A stretch of 44,845 nucleotides of DNA from JAFGSZ01 sp964492185 (GTDB lineage Bacteria > Bacteroidota > Bacteroidia > Bacteroidales > UBA10428), in assembly GCA_964492185.1 (NCBI GenBank), contig CAZBJH010000017.1:1-44845 (forward strand). The letters run 5' to 3'. The number at the start of each line of letters is the position of its first letter. Position 1 is the stretch's first letter. The translations under genes and the position numbers were made by a program. Of this stretch, positions 17,077-26,320 are shown one piece after another. Below the pieces are notes generated by a model, which had not been told where the DNA came from, did not search any database, and was given only the letters and a program-made list of their open reading frames with translations.

Positions 17077-18165
17077 ATGGGCAATAATTTGATTCTGGAT
17101 AAACTGGAAGGTGTTAAGGAACGGTTCAGAGAGGTGGAAGGCCTCATATCACGGCCGGATATTATTTCGGATATGAAGCGTTATGTCAGGCTTAATAAAG
17201 AATACAAAGAGCTTGAACCTTTGGTGGAGGCATACAACCAATATAAGAATTTATTAAGCAATATTGATTCGGCAAAAAAAATACTGTCAAATGAAAAAGA
17301 TGAGGAAATGCGTGAAATGGCCAGGGAAGAGCTTGATGAACTGCAAAAGAAGATCGTACCCTTTGAACAACGCATAAAAGTATTGTTATTGCCGACAGAT
17401 CCTGAAGATGATAAAGATGCGGTTCTTGAGATCAGGGCAGGTACAGGAGGTGATGAAGCCAGCATTTTCGCGGGTGAGCTATACCGTATGTATGCAAAAT
17501 TTTGTGAAGACCGGAAATGGAAATTTGAAACCATCAATTATACCGAAGGTACTGTAGGGGGATTTAAAGAGGTCATTGTCAATGTAAAGGGTGACGGGGT
17601 ATACGGTATTATGAAATATGAATCGGGGGTCCACCGTGTGCAGCGTGTGCCGCAGACAGAAACCCAGGGGCGTGTGCATACATCCGCGGCCACTGTCGCG
17701 GTCCTTCCCGAGGCTGACGAAGTGGACGTGGAGATCAAACCTGAAGACATTCGTAAAGATACCTACTGCTCATCAGGCCCTGGAGGACAATCGGTAAATA
17801 CTACTTACTCGGCTATCAGGCTCACGCACATACCCACGGGGATCGTGGTGACCTGCCAGGATGAAAAATCACAGTTGAAAAACCTGGATAAAGCCATGAC
17901 AGAACTCAGAGCCCGCATCTATAACCTGGAATACCAGAAATATCTGGATAGTATATCTTCGAAAAGAAAAACTATGGTATCAACAGGTGACCGTTCAGCG
18001 AAAATACGAACATATAATTTTCCGCAAGGCCGTGTTACCGACCACCGGATCAATCTTACCATGTATAATCTACCATCATTAATGAACGGCGATATTTTTG
18101 AGATCATTGAAAAACTGCAAATGGCAGAAAATGCAGAACGGTTGAAAGAAAGCGGATTAAACTAA
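17077..18165 (+). CDS. prfA: Peptide chain release factor 1
   Basis: Reads UAA and UAG stop codons in the ribosomal A site and triggers peptide release. The 362-residue protein has the class-I GGQ motif at 236-238 (SSGPGGQSVN) for hydrolysis, and the PxT codon-recognition tripeptide at 192-194 (PQT, in RVPQTETQGR), which marks RF1, as RF2 would have SPF. The N-terminal coiled domain and HTSAATVAVLPE are standard. pyrF follows after only 5 bp, and the purM-like gene precedes it; this gene order recurs in Bacteroidota. Confidence 0.97.
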   Translation: MGNNLILDKLEGVKERFREVEGLISRPDIISDMKRYVRLNKEYKELEPLVEAYNQYKNLLSNIDSAKKILSNEKDEEMREMAREELDELQKKIVPFEQRIKVLLLPTDPEDDKDAVLEIRAGTGGDEASIFAGELYRMYAKFCEDRKWKFETINYTEGTVGGFKEVIVNVKGDGVYGIMKYESGVHRVQRVPQTETQGRVHTSAATVAVLPEADEVDVEIKPEDIRKDTYCSSGPGGQSVNTTYSAIRLTHIPTGIVVTCQDEKSQLKNLDKAMTELRARIYNLEYQKYLDSISSKRKTMVSTGDRSAKIRTYNFPQGRVTDHRINLTMYNLPSLMNGDIFEIIEKLQMAENAERLKESGLN

Positions 18166-18170
18166 GGACC

Positions 18171-18995
18171 ATGAATTCAGATAAACTGTTTCAGGAAATA
18201 CAAAAAAAACATTCCTTCCTTTGTGTCGGTCTCGATACCGATCCTGATAAGATTCCGCGGCACTTATTAAAAACCAAAGATCCGCTTTTTGTATTCAATA
18301 AGCAGATAATAAATGCCACGGCTGAATATTGTGTTGCATACAAACCCAATATTGCTTTTTATGAATCACAGGGAATACCTGGCTGGAAAGCACTTGAAGA
18401 GACAGCCATATATATAAGGGAAAAATATCCTGAAATTTTCCTTATCGCTGATGCCAAGCGGGGAGATATCGGTAATACATCCAGGATGTACGCGAAAGCA
18501 TTTTTCAATCATCTCCCCTTCGATGCAGTAACAGTTGCCCCCTATATGGGCAGGGACTCAATAGAACCGTTCCTGGAATACCAGGATAAATGGGTAATTC
18601 TGCTTGCCCTTACTTCAAACCAGGGAGCAGCGGATTTCCAGCTTATCCGGGACAAAGAAAACATACACCTGTTTGAGCGGGTGATCAGCCGGTCGGCAGA
18701 CTGGGGAACAACCGACAATTTAATGTACGTGGTGGGAGCCACCAAAGCTTCCATGCTTTCCCTTATCCGGCAGAAGATTCCTGATCATTTCCTGCTGATA
18801 CCAGGTATAGGAGCCCAGGGTGGCAGCCTTGAAGAGGTTGCCGAATACGGGATGAATAAAAAATGCGGCCTGCTGGTAAACTCATCACGCGGAATAATTT
18901 ATGCCGGTCATTCAAAGGATTTTGCCGTTGCCGCGGGTGAAAAAGCCCGGGAAATTCAGCAGTCCATGGCAAAATTACTGGATCAATACCTCTAA
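18171..18995 (+). CDS. pyrF: Orotidine 5'-phosphate decarboxylase (type 2)
   Basis: Converts OMP to UMP, the last step of de novo pyrimidine synthesis. The 274-residue length and CVGLDTDPDKIP N-terminus are those of the longer, type 2 enzymes. The catalytic DAKRGDIGNTS (around residue 97) has the Asp-Lys-x-x-Asp tetrad residues, and VAYKPNIAFYE near 60 is the substrate-binding strand. It is translated just after prfA, probably from the same mRNA. A non-coding repeat block begins about 100 bp after its stop. Confidence 0.96.
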   Translation: MNSDKLFQEIQKKHSFLCVGLDTDPDKIPRHLLKTKDPLFVFNKQIINATAEYCVAYKPNIAFYESQGIPGWKALEETAIYIREKYPEIFLIADAKRGDIGNTSRMYAKAFFNHLPFDAVTVAPYMGRDSIEPFLEYQDKWVILLALTSNQGAADFQLIRDKENIHLFERVISRSADWGTTDNLMYVVGATKASMLSLIRQKIPDHFLLIPGIGAQGGSLEEVAEYGMNKKCGLLVNSSRGIIYAGHSKDFAVAAGEKAREIQQSMAKLLDQYL

Positions 18996-19083
18996 CCTGC
19001 ATTATTGGCTTTATCGGGTTAAAGATTCATCTCCCGGCAACTTTCATTCGAAACCTGAATAATATTTTTTGTGAGGGACAGTG

Positions 19084-19091
19084 TAATTTTG
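19084..19091 (+). promoter_or_regulatory. -7 promoter-like element (TAATTTTG), now separated from its gene
   Basis: A TAnnTTTG box ends 7 bp before the repeat element at 19099. The next gene starts at 19458, so if this is the native promoter of the DUF2851 gene, the two tandem repeats lie in its 5' leader. No good -33 element is visible. Confidence 0.4.
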
Positions 19092-19098
19092 TATATTT

Positions 19099-19223
19099 AG
19101 TGTTTGTTCAGAAAGTTCCATTTGCAAGGCTCGCGCGGTCCGAAAACGCGGGGTTTATTTGTCGTAAATGAGCAATTTTCGCGCAAGCGTAACACGGCAA
19201 ATGGGACTTTATGGACAGACACT
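19099..19223 (+). mobile_element. MITE-like element, type I core (125 bp, lacks the 40-bp arm)
   Basis: Ends AGTGTTTGTTCAGAA and (reverse) AGTGTCTGTCCATAA form imperfect terminal inverted repeats of about 27 bp that continue to CATTTGC. It is flanked on both sides by ATTT (19095-19098 and 19224-19227). It equals the full 165-bp type I element minus its 40-bp arm. There is no ORF. Confidence 0.75.
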
Positions 19224-19227
19224 ATTT

Positions 19228-19423
19228 AGAGTCTGTCAATTAACTCGTAGTGTTTGTTCAGAATGTTCGAGATCAAGGCACGTGAACATTTTAAACCGCG
19301 GAATACTAAAGTATTCGAGGATTTAAAAAGTTTTCACAACATGTTTAATTTTTAAAGGTGTTCAAGAGCTCACTTCGTTCGGTTGAGCAGCAACGCGGAT
19401 ATCGGACATTATGGACAGGCACT
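19228..19423 (+). mobile_element. MITE-like element, type II (196 bp)
   Basis: Begins AGAGTCTGTC and ends GGACAGGCACT; the inner copy AGTGTTTGTTCAGAATGTTC pairs with the right end. ATTT follows at 19424-19427 and precedes at 19224-19227, a 4-bp target duplication shared with the neighbouring element. Its length is identical to the reversed copy at 32657-32852. Internal hairpins (AATACTAAAGTATT; GCTCACTTCGTTCGGTTGAGC) suggest a structured transcript or cruciform. There is no ORF. Confidence 0.8.
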
Positions 19424-19457
19424 ATTTAATGTATGAAATCCAACGTTACAAGTAATT

Positions 19458-20723
19458 ATGCCCGAACAATTCCTGCACTACATATGGAAACACAGGCTGT
19501 TTAACGAAAAAACCATGTATACTCCCGAAGGGGAAAGAGTAGAGGTCATCAAAACCGGTGAACAAAATCCTGATGCCGGCCCCGACTTTACCAATGCACA
19601 AATAAAAATAGGCAACACGTTGTGGGCAGGCAACGTGGAAATACACGATTCATCATCCGACTGGAAAAGGCACCATCATCATGAAGACAGATCCTATGAC
19701 AATGTTATTTTACAGGTGGTAAAAAATAATGATATACCGGTGTTCAGGACAAACGGTCAAAAGATCCCGACGGTGGAGATTACTTTCAGGAAAAAATATT
19801 ATGATAATTACAAACGTTTGTTGAAAAGCACCAATTGGATACCATGCCAAAAAGACCTTGAATCTGTTGAGCGCTTCAGGATCCATTACTGGATTAACAG
19901 TATCCTTTTCGAACGCCTTGAGAAAAAATCGGAACGAATAAAAAATACATTATTAAAAAATAATAATGACTGGGAAGAAACATTCTATATTCACCTTGCC
20001 GGAAATTTTGGTTTTAAACTGAATGCCATGCCTTTTGAATTACTGGCAAGATCACTTCCATTTAAATACCTGGCCAGGCATAAAGACAACCTGACTCAAC
20101 TGGAAGCTTTACTCTTCGGGCAGGCAGGTTTTCTGGAAAACCCTCACAAGCACCCGTATATCTCCGGGCTCAAAAAAGAATATGCCTTTCTGCAACAAAA
20201 ATATCGCCTGACACCCCTTGAAAAGCACCTCTGGAAATTTCTACGGTCACGGCCGGCTAATTTTCCCACCCTGAGGATCGCTCAGTTTGCTGCACTTGTA
20301 TATAACAGTGCAAATTTGTTTTCAAAAGTCATTGATTGCCATACAGTGGAACAGTTAAGACAATTATTCAGTCACCCGGCTTCTTCCTTTTGGGATAATC
20401 ATTATACTTTTGAAAAAGAATCAGCCAAACGAAAAAAAATGCCCGGTTATCCGACAATTCACCTAATTATAATCAATACCCTGGTCCCCTTCCTTTTTCT
20501 GTACGGAAAAGCCAGGAATAAACAACATCTTCCGGATCGTGCAATTGAGTGGCTCCATAATTTGCCGCCTGAAAAGAATGCAGTAATCAATAAATGGAAC
20601 CAGCTTGGCCTGCAGGCAGGAAATGCAGCTGACACACAAGGACTGTTACATTTAAAGAAGGAGTATTGCAGTTACAAAAAATGCCTTTCCTGTCAGATAG
20701 GTAATATTATTATTAATCAGTAG
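19458..20723 (+). CDS. DUF2851 family protein
   Basis: A 421-residue protein of a family common in Bacteroidota and of unknown function. The N-terminal EQFLHYIWKHRLF, then GEQNPDAGPDFTNAQIKIG and WAGNVEIHDSSSDWKRHHHH, are typical of the family; the last of these has a histidine cluster that could bind a metal. The C-terminus carries YCSYKKCLSCQIGN, three cysteines in a short space. No signal peptide or membrane segment is seen, so it is probably cytoplasmic. Two tandem repeats sit between it and the only visible promoter box. Confidence 0.85.
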   Translation: MPEQFLHYIWKHRLFNEKTMYTPEGERVEVIKTGEQNPDAGPDFTNAQIKIGNTLWAGNVEIHDSSSDWKRHHHHEDRSYDNVILQVVKNNDIPVFRTNGQKIPTVEITFRKKYYDNYKRLLKSTNWIPCQKDLESVERFRIHYWINSILFERLEKKSERIKNTLLKNNNDWEETFYIHLAGNFGFKLNAMPFELLARSLPFKYLARHKDNLTQLEALLFGQAGFLENPHKHPYISGLKKEYAFLQQKYRLTPLEKHLWKFLRSRPANFPTLRIAQFAALVYNSANLFSKVIDCHTVEQLRQLFSHPASSFWDNHYTFEKESAKRKKMPGYPTIHLIIINTLVPFLFLYGKARNKQHLPDRAIEWLHNLPPEKNAVINKWNQLGLQAGNAADTQGLLHLKKEYCSYKKCLSCQIGNIIINQ

Positions 20724-20833
20724 GTAAGGGAAAGCCCTAAGTATTAAAGGAAATTAGAGATTTCCCGTTTAAACTGCGGCCGGGAATAACCAAACAAACC
20801 CAAATTAACAGCTTAACTTTATCGTTAAACGTA

Positions 20834-20863
20834 TTGAATAATAAAAAAAAATAAATACTTTTG
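20834..20863 (+). promoter_or_regulatory. Promoter (-33 TTG, -7 TACTTTTG) of rpsO-pnp
   Basis: TTG at 20834-20836 and TACTTTTG at 20856-20863, spaced 19 bp, match the Bacteroidota housekeeping promoter very well. The 5' leader to the rpsO ATG is about 40 nt. Confidence 0.75.
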
Positions 20864-20907
20864 CAACCTGAAAAAACTATGAGAATAATAAATAACTCAT
20901 TCATAAA

Positions 20908-21177
20908 ATGTATTTAACGGCTGAAAAGAAGAAAGAACTGATCAAACAGTACGGGGAAAGTGAAAAAAATGCAGGCACTCCCGAAAGTCAGATTGCACTG
21001 TTTACACACCGTATCAATCATCTTACAAATCATCTTAAATCTCACAAAAAAGATTTCAGCACACAACGGGCACTTCTTAAGCTTGTAGGAAAGCGAAGAA
21101 GGCTGCTGGACTATTTAAAGAAAAACGATATTGAAAAGTACAGGAGTATACTAAAAAATTTGGGCTTAAGAAAATAA
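20908..21177 (+). CDS. rpsO: 30S ribosomal protein S15
   Basis: Binds 16S rRNA helices 20-22 and helps assemble the platform of the small subunit. At 89 residues it is full length, with the conserved GTPESQIALFTHRINHLTNHLKSHKKDF and the C-terminal VGKRRRLLDYLKK. It is followed by a hairpin with a T-run and then pnp, the classic rpsO-pnp arrangement shared with enterobacteria. Confidence 0.98.
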   Translation: MYLTAEKKKELIKQYGESEKNAGTPESQIALFTHRINHLTNHLKSHKKDFSTQRALLKLVGKRRRLLDYLKKNDIEKYRSILKNLGLRK

Positions 21178-21202
21178 AAGGCAATTAAAGTTGCCTTTTT
21201 TT
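21177..21202 (+). terminator. Hairpin with T-run between rpsO and pnp
   Basis: AAAGGCAA (21177-21184) pairs with TTGCCTTT (21191-21198), followed by more T. It overlaps the last base of the rpsO stop codon. It probably terminates part of the rpsO transcripts and lets some read into pnp, as no second TAnnTTTG promoter is seen before pnp. Confidence 0.75.
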
Positions 21203-21256
21203 ATTCATTGTCAGGAACACCTGTTCCTTTATTATTAAATAATTATAAGTTAAAAA

Positions 21257-23443
21257 ATGTATAAATCATTTATAAAAAAAATTGATCTTGGCGATGGCAG
21301 GACAATAGAAATTGAAACCGGCAAATTAGCCAAACAAGCCGATGGATCAGCAGTTATTAAAATGGGCGATACCATGTTACTTGCAACTGTTGTTTACGCC
21401 AAAGAAGCAAAAGAAGACGTGGATTTTATGCCACTGTCAGTTGATTATAAAGAAAAATTTGCTTCTGCAGGCAGGTTCCCCGGAGGTTTTATGAAAAGGG
21501 AATCACGGCCCGGTGATTACGAGATCCTTATTTCACGATTGGTTGATCGTGCCCTCCGTCCGCTTTTCCCGGAAGATTTTCATGCTGAAACTTTTGTCAA
21601 TATTTCACTGATCTCAGCCGATAAGGATATAATGCCTGATGCACTGGCCGGACTGGCTGCTTCAGCTGCACTTACAGTATCCGATATCCCGTTTAACGGC
21701 CCCATTTCTGAAGCGCGTGTCGCGCGTATTGACGGTAATTTTAAGGTTAATCCTACATTTACCGAGCTTGAGAAGGCAGACATAGATATTATAGTAGGAG
21801 CAACTATCGACAATATATTAATGGTAGAAGGCGAAATGGACGAAGTATCGGAAGCCGAGATGCTCGAAGCAATAAAATTTGCACATGAAGAAGTTAAGAG
21901 ACATTGTCAGGCCCTAATTGATCTGGCTAAAGAGGTAGGATCAACCGAAAAAAGAGAGTACGATCATGAAGAAAAAGATGAAGAACTGGCAAAACTGGTA
22001 AGAAAAGAGACTTATGACAAGGTTTACAAAATAGCCAAAACAACCCCGGGCAAACACGACAGACAGGATGCATATGAACTGGTAAAACTGGAGTTTATTG
22101 ACAAGTATGCAGAACAACTTGATGAAGGGGAAGAAGTTAATGAAATGCTGGTAAACCACTATTTTCATGATGTGGAAAAAGAGGCTGTCCGCTCTTTGAT
22201 CCTTGATGAAAAAATACGCGTTGACGGCAGAAAAACTGATGAAATAAGGCCAATATGGTGTGAAGTGGATTACCTGCCTGCAGCGCACGGCTCAGCTATA
22301 TTTACCCGCGGAGAAACACAATCACTGACTACAGTGACCCTGGGCACCAAGCTTGACGAAAAAATTATTGATGAAGTATTGATCCAGGGCTCCAATAAAT
22401 TCGTGCTTCATTATAACTTCCCCCCGTTTTCCACTGGCGATGCCCGCCCCTCAAGGGGTGTCAGCAGACGCGAAGTAGGTCACGGCAATTTAGCCCACAG
22501 GGCTTTAAAACGAATGGTACCCATGGATAATCCATACGCGATACGAATAGTTTCCGATATTCTTGAATCCAACGGTTCATCATCAATGGCAACAGTTTGC
22601 GCGGGAACAATGGCATTAATGGACGCGGGTTTACAAATTAAAAAACCCGTATCGGGAATTGCAATGGGACTGATAACTGATACGGAAAGCGGTAAATATG
22701 CTGTCCTTTCCGATATCCTGGGTGATGAAGACCACCTGGGCGATATGGACTTTAAAGTAACCGGAACCCGCGATGGCATCACCGCGACACAGATGGACAT
22801 TAAAGTTGAAGGTTTGTCCTACGATATATTGCATGAAGCGCTTGATCAGGCTCGTGCCGGAAGGTTGCATATACTGGATAAAATGGTTGAAACCATTCCT
22901 GAACCAAGGGATGATTATAAATCCAATGTTCCTCGTATAGAGCAGCTTATTATCCCTAAAGAAATGATTGGTGCCCTGATCGGTCCGGGTGGAAAAGTGA
23001 TACAGGAGATCCAGAAACAAACCGGAACAACCATAGTTATTGAAGAGATCGAAAACCAGGGTCTCGTTGATGTATCAGCGGTTGACAAAGAATCGATCGA
23101 ACATGCCAAAGAAATGATCCGGTCTATAGTTGAAATACCTGAGATTGGAAAAGTCTATAAAGGAAAAGTGAAATCAATTGTCAGCTTTGGCGCCTTTGTT
23201 GAAATATTACCTAATAAGGAAGGCCTTTTGCATATATCTGAAATCAGCTGGCAACGCATCCGTGAAGTTGAAGATGAACTGAAAGCCGGTGATGAAGTTG
23301 AAGTAAAACTTATTGATGTAGATAAAAAGACCGGCAATCTGAAGCTTTCGCGTAAAGCACTGCTGCCGCGGCCTCAACAACAAGACGACAGGCATAACAG
23401 AGGCGACAGGCAAAGCAGGGGTGACAGACATAACAGAAGATAA
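21257..23443 (+). CDS. pnp: Polyribonucleotide nucleotidyltransferase (PNPase)
   Basis: A 3'-to-5' phosphorolytic exoribonuclease and part of RNA turnover machinery. The 728 residues hold two RNase PH domains (first with FPGGFMKRESRPGDYEIL near 75; second with FPPFSTGDARPSRGVSRREVGHG near 395), a KH domain (PKEMIGALIGPGGKVIQEI near 575-593) and an S1 domain (GKVYKGKVKSIVSFGAFVEI near 635). The tail ends in repeated RGDR-like units (DRHNRGDRQSRGDRHNRR), a basic disordered extension likely to bind RNA. It is followed by a strong terminator. Confidence 0.98.
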   Translation: MYKSFIKKIDLGDGRTIEIETGKLAKQADGSAVIKMGDTMLLATVVYAKEAKEDVDFMPLSVDYKEKFASAGRFPGGFMKRESRPGDYEILISRLVDRALRPLFPEDFHAETFVNISLISADKDIMPDALAGLAASAALTVSDIPFNGPISEARVARIDGNFKVNPTFTELEKADIDIIVGATIDNILMVEGEMDEVSEAEMLEAIKFAHEEVKRHCQALIDLAKEVGSTEKREYDHEEKDEELAKLVRKETYDKVYKIAKTTPGKHDRQDAYELVKLEFIDKYAEQLDEGEEVNEMLVNHYFHDVEKEAVRSLILDEKIRVDGRKTDEIRPIWCEVDYLPAAHGSAIFTRGETQSLTTVTLGTKLDEKIIDEVLIQGSNKFVLHYNFPPFSTGDARPSRGVSRREVGHGNLAHRALKRMVPMDNPYAIRIVSDILESNGSSSMATVCAGTMALMDAGLQIKKPVSGIAMGLITDTESGKYAVLSDILGDEDHLGDMDFKVTGTRDGITATQMDIKVEGLSYDILHEALDQARAGRLHILDKMVETIPEPRDDYKSNVPRIEQLIIPKEMIGALIGPGGKVIQEIQKQTGTTIVIEEIENQGLVDVSAVDKESIEHAKEMIRSIVEIPEIGKVYKGKVKSIVSFGAFVEILPNKEGLLHISEISWQRIREVEDELKAGDEVEVKLIDVDKKTGNLKLSRKALLPRPQQQDDRHNRGDRQSRGDRHNRR

Positions 23444-23468
23444 TATTCAACTATATTTTCTAATTGTG

Positions 23469-23500
23469 AACGCCGGGTGACATTTATACCCGGCGTTTTT
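23469..23500 (+). terminator. Rho-independent terminator of pnp
   Basis: A 10-bp stem AACGCCGGGT / ACCCGGCGTT with a 9-nt loop, followed by TTT. The remaining intergenic sequence to 23838 is AT-rich and shows only the promoter box at 23769-23776. Confidence 0.85.
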
Positions 23501-23768
23501 GTATTATTACATCCAAACTGCAATATGAAATATTGCTCTCATACACCCGGCGCGTATATTATTGTTAAAATATGTACCCAAATAAAACATTCTGTAATAA
23601 ATAATGTTTTAAATATCTAAACAAGAGGAAAATAATAGGACTAACATGAATTTATTCTATATGATGATAATTTATCGTATTGATATTTAGTCTGTTTAAG
23701 TTTTTTTCTTATATTTAACAAAAAATTACAATCTTGGGATTATAATTTTTTTTTAATGAAAACATTAT

Positions 23769-23776
23769 TAAGTTTG
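23769..23776 (+). promoter_or_regulatory. -7 promoter element (TAAGTTTG) for the OmpA/TPR lipoprotein gene
   Basis: Perfect TAnnTTTG 62 nt before the ATG at 23839. No matching -33 TTG is found; an AT-rich tract precedes it. Confidence 0.5.
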
Positions 23777-23838
23777 TAATTAGTACAAGCTACATGAATC
23801 AACTTATTAAAGTAATAATCAAATAACAAATCAAAATT

Positions 23839-25563
23839 ATGAAGCGAGTTAAACAAATCTACCTGTCATCAATTGCTATTGCAGCGCTTGTATTTAGTAG
23901 CTGCGGTGGTTTGAATAAGATGGTTGAAAATGCAACTGACGTATCTTATGATGTTCAACCAAGTCCGCTTGAAACACATGCCGGTGAAGTTGAGGTTACC
24001 ATTAATACCCGGTTTCCTGAAAAATATTTCAATAAGAAAGCAATCGTTGAGGCAACCCCTGTAGTGAAATATAATGGCGGACAAGCCGAATTTGAATCAA
24101 CCACCCTGCAGGGTGAAAAAGTTGAAGCTAACAATAAGGTTATTCCTTACGACGGCGGAAGTTATTCTTATTCAGGCACCATTCCTTATAATGAAGACAT
24201 GTTAAATTCCGAGTTGGTTGTCGAGATGTCTGCCAGGATTGGGGACAATGATCCGGTTTCTATTCCGGGAGTACCGGTAGCAAATGGTGTAATTGCAACC
24301 TCCACGCTGGTACAAAACACACCAAAAACCATCATGATTGGTGATAAATATGAACGTATCACACCCGAAACCTACGAAGCTGACATTAATTATGTGATCA
24401 ACAGAGCTAATGTTCGCAACTCTGAACTCAGGAGCGAAGACATTAAAACCTTTGAAAAAAGTATTAAGGAAGCCACAGAAGCAGAAAGGAAAGAATTCAA
24501 AGAGGCCACTATATCAGCCTATGCTTCCCCCGATGGCCCTTACGACCTGAATGAAAATCTATCCGAAGACAGAAAAGAATCTGCCCAGCGGTATTTTAAA
24601 CGTGCGTTAACCCAGGCTGAAGTTGATGCACTTGAAAATGAGGATTTTCTCAGCTTAATGACCACTGCTGAAGACTGGGAAGGTTTTAAAGAGCTTATGG
24701 AAAAATCAGACATCCAGGATAAAGAACTGGTTTTAAGGGTGCTTTCTATGTATTCCGATCCTGCTGTAAGAGAACGGGAAATTAAAAATATTGCCGAGGC
24801 ATTTGAAGAGATCAAAGAAGAGATACTGCCACCGTTAAGAAGGTCAAAAATGGGTGTTACCGTAAATGTAATAGGGCTTTCCGATGAAGAGATCAGTGAC
24901 CTGGCTCAAAATGATCCTGACAGCCTCAAGCTTGAAGAAGTTCTCTATGCTGCTACATTAACCGATGACCTAAACGAAAAACTCCGGATATATGAGGTTG
25001 CTGCCGAAAACTATCCGGAATGTGTACGGGCTCATAATAATGTGGGTCATGTAAACATGAAACTTGGCAATGTTGATGCTGCTAAAAATGCTTTTGAAAA
25101 AGCACAGGGTTTAAGGGATGATCAGATCATTAAGAATAACCTGGGTGCAGTTGCCCTGAAGCAAGGTAATATAAGTGAAGCTGAAAATATATTGACAGCA
25201 GCCACAGGTGCAGGTGAAGAGGTTAATTTTAACCTGGGTATCATCAAGATAATGCAGGCCGATTACAGTGCCGCGGTTAATTACTTTGGAAACAAACCTT
25301 CTTTTAACGCTGCACTTGCCGAGTTGCTGAACGGTAATACACAAAAGGCCCTGAGCACGCTTGATGAAATTGGTGAAACAGATGATGCCATGGTTTATTA
25401 TCTGAAAGCTGTTGCAGGCGCCAGGGCAGGAAATACAGAAGTTGTTCTTAACAATCTTCGGACTGCAGTCGGAATGGACAGTGACCTGAAAGAACACGTA
25501 GTAAATGACCTGGAATTCAGGGAATTTGTTGCAAATGAAGCATTCAGCGAAATTGTAAGATAA
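23839..25563 (+). CDS. Lipoprotein with OmpA-like segment and TPR repeats
   Basis: A 574-residue predicted lipoprotein. The signal peptide ends in LVFSSC (lipobox Cys about residue 22), so it is probably anchored to the outer membrane or inner leaflet. After a beta-rich region (residues 30-150) comes an OmpA-like stretch, ISAYASPDGPYDLNENLSEDRK near 225-245, the segment that contacts peptidoglycan in OmpA-family proteins. The C-terminal third has TPR-like helices (YPECVRAHNNVGHVNMKLGN; ITKNNLGAVALKQGN-type). Proteins of this build are common in Bacteroidota, and their role is unknown; envelope maintenance is a guess. It ends at a bidirectional terminator. Confidence 0.8.
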   Translation: MKRVKQIYLSSIAIAALVFSSCGGLNKMVENATDVSYDVQPSPLETHAGEVEVTINTRFPEKYFNKKAIVEATPVVKYNGGQAEFESTTLQGEKVEANNKVIPYDGGSYSYSGTIPYNEDMLNSELVVEMSARIGDNDPVSIPGVPVANGVIATSTLVQNTPKTIMIGDKYERITPETYEADINYVINRANVRNSELRSEDIKTFEKSIKEATEAERKEFKEATISAYASPDGPYDLNENLSEDRKESAQRYFKRALTQAEVDALENEDFLSLMTTAEDWEGFKELMEKSDIQDKELVLRVLSMYSDPAVREREIKNIAEAFEEIKEEILPPLRRSKMGVTVNVIGLSDEEISDLAQNDPDSLKLEEVLYAATLTDDLNEKLRIYEVAAENYPECVRAHNNVGHVNMKLGNVDAAKNAFEKAQGLRDDQIIKNNLGAVALKQGNISEAENILTAATGAGEEVNFNLGIIKIMQADYSAAVNYFGNKPSFNAALAELLNGNTQKALSTLDEIGETDDAMVYYLKAVAGARAGNTEVVLNNLRTAVGMDSDLKEHVVNDLEFREFVANEAFSEIVR

Positions 25564-25583
25564 TATTTAACATATTTATCAAT

Positions 25584-25613
25584 AAAAAAAGCGGGAACTT
25601 TCCCGCTTTTTTT
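25584..25613. terminator. Bidirectional terminator between convergent genes
   Basis: AAAAAGCGGGA / TCCCGCTTTTT with loop ACTT and A/T runs on both sides. It serves the lipoprotein gene (plus) and the SpoU methyltransferase gene (minus), whose stop lies 2 bp away. Confidence 0.85.
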
Positions 25614-25614
25614 G

Positions 25615-26139
25615 TTACAGCTTGTTGACCAGATCCCACAACACAATTCCCACGCTTACCGATATATTAAATGAATGTTTGGTTCCGTATTGCGGGATTT
25701 CTATACATTCATCACATAAATCAATGATATGTTGATCCACACCTCGCACTTCATTCCCAAATATCAATGCCAGTTTCCGCTTCTTCTCCGGTATAAAATC
25801 CTTTAAACTAATGCTCTTATCCGCCTGCTCCAATGCAATAAGTTCATAACCACGATCCTTAAGCTCCATCATTGCATCCTCCGTATTTTCTGAATATTTC
25901 CATTTCATTGAATCAGTTGCTCCCAGGGCGGTTTTATTTATTTCCCGGTGAGGAGGCCTTGCTGTTATACCACATAAAAAAACACATTCAAGCAGGAATG
26001 CATCAGCTGTCCTGAATACAGATCCGATATTATTAAGGCTTCGCACATTATCCAGTACAATCACAATTGGCCTTTTCTCTGCCCGGTGAAATTCCCCGAC
26101 AGATAACCTGTCCAGTTCCTCATTTTTTAATTTCCTCAT
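25615..26139 (-). CDS. SpoU/TrmH-family RNA 2'-O-methyltransferase
   Basis: A SPOUT methyltransferase for rRNA or tRNA ribose methylation. The 174 residues hold motif 1 (NVRSLNNIGSVFRTADAF), motif 2 (LALIFGNEVRGVD) and motif 3 (IEIPQYGTKHSFNISVSVGI) that build the SAM-binding trefoil knot. There is no extra RNA-binding domain, so the target is not predictable; a TrmH-like tRNA Gm18 or an rRNA site are both possible. Motif 3 has SFNIS where SLNVS is usual. It runs divergently from sucC. Confidence 0.88.
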   Translation of the reverse strand: MRKLKNEELDRLSVGEFHRAEKRPIVIVLDNVRSLNNIGSVFRTADAFLLECVFLCGITARPPHREINKTALGATDSMKWKYSENTEDAMMELKDRGYELIALEQADKSISLKDFIPEKKRKLALIFGNEVRGVDQHIIDLCDECIEIPQYGTKHSFNISVSVGIVLWDLVNKL

Positions 26140-26320
26140 TGTAAAATATCTTCTGCAGATACAATTTTTAATGTATTGTTATAATTATTGCTTCTATTTT
26201 TCGGTCTGTTAACTTCAGCCACCCGGCTACTCAATATACGATAAATACAGCAAACCGAAAATATCTTAAAAAAAATAAATATTTTCGTATCCCGGAAACA
26301 CGAGCAAATAATTACTATAT

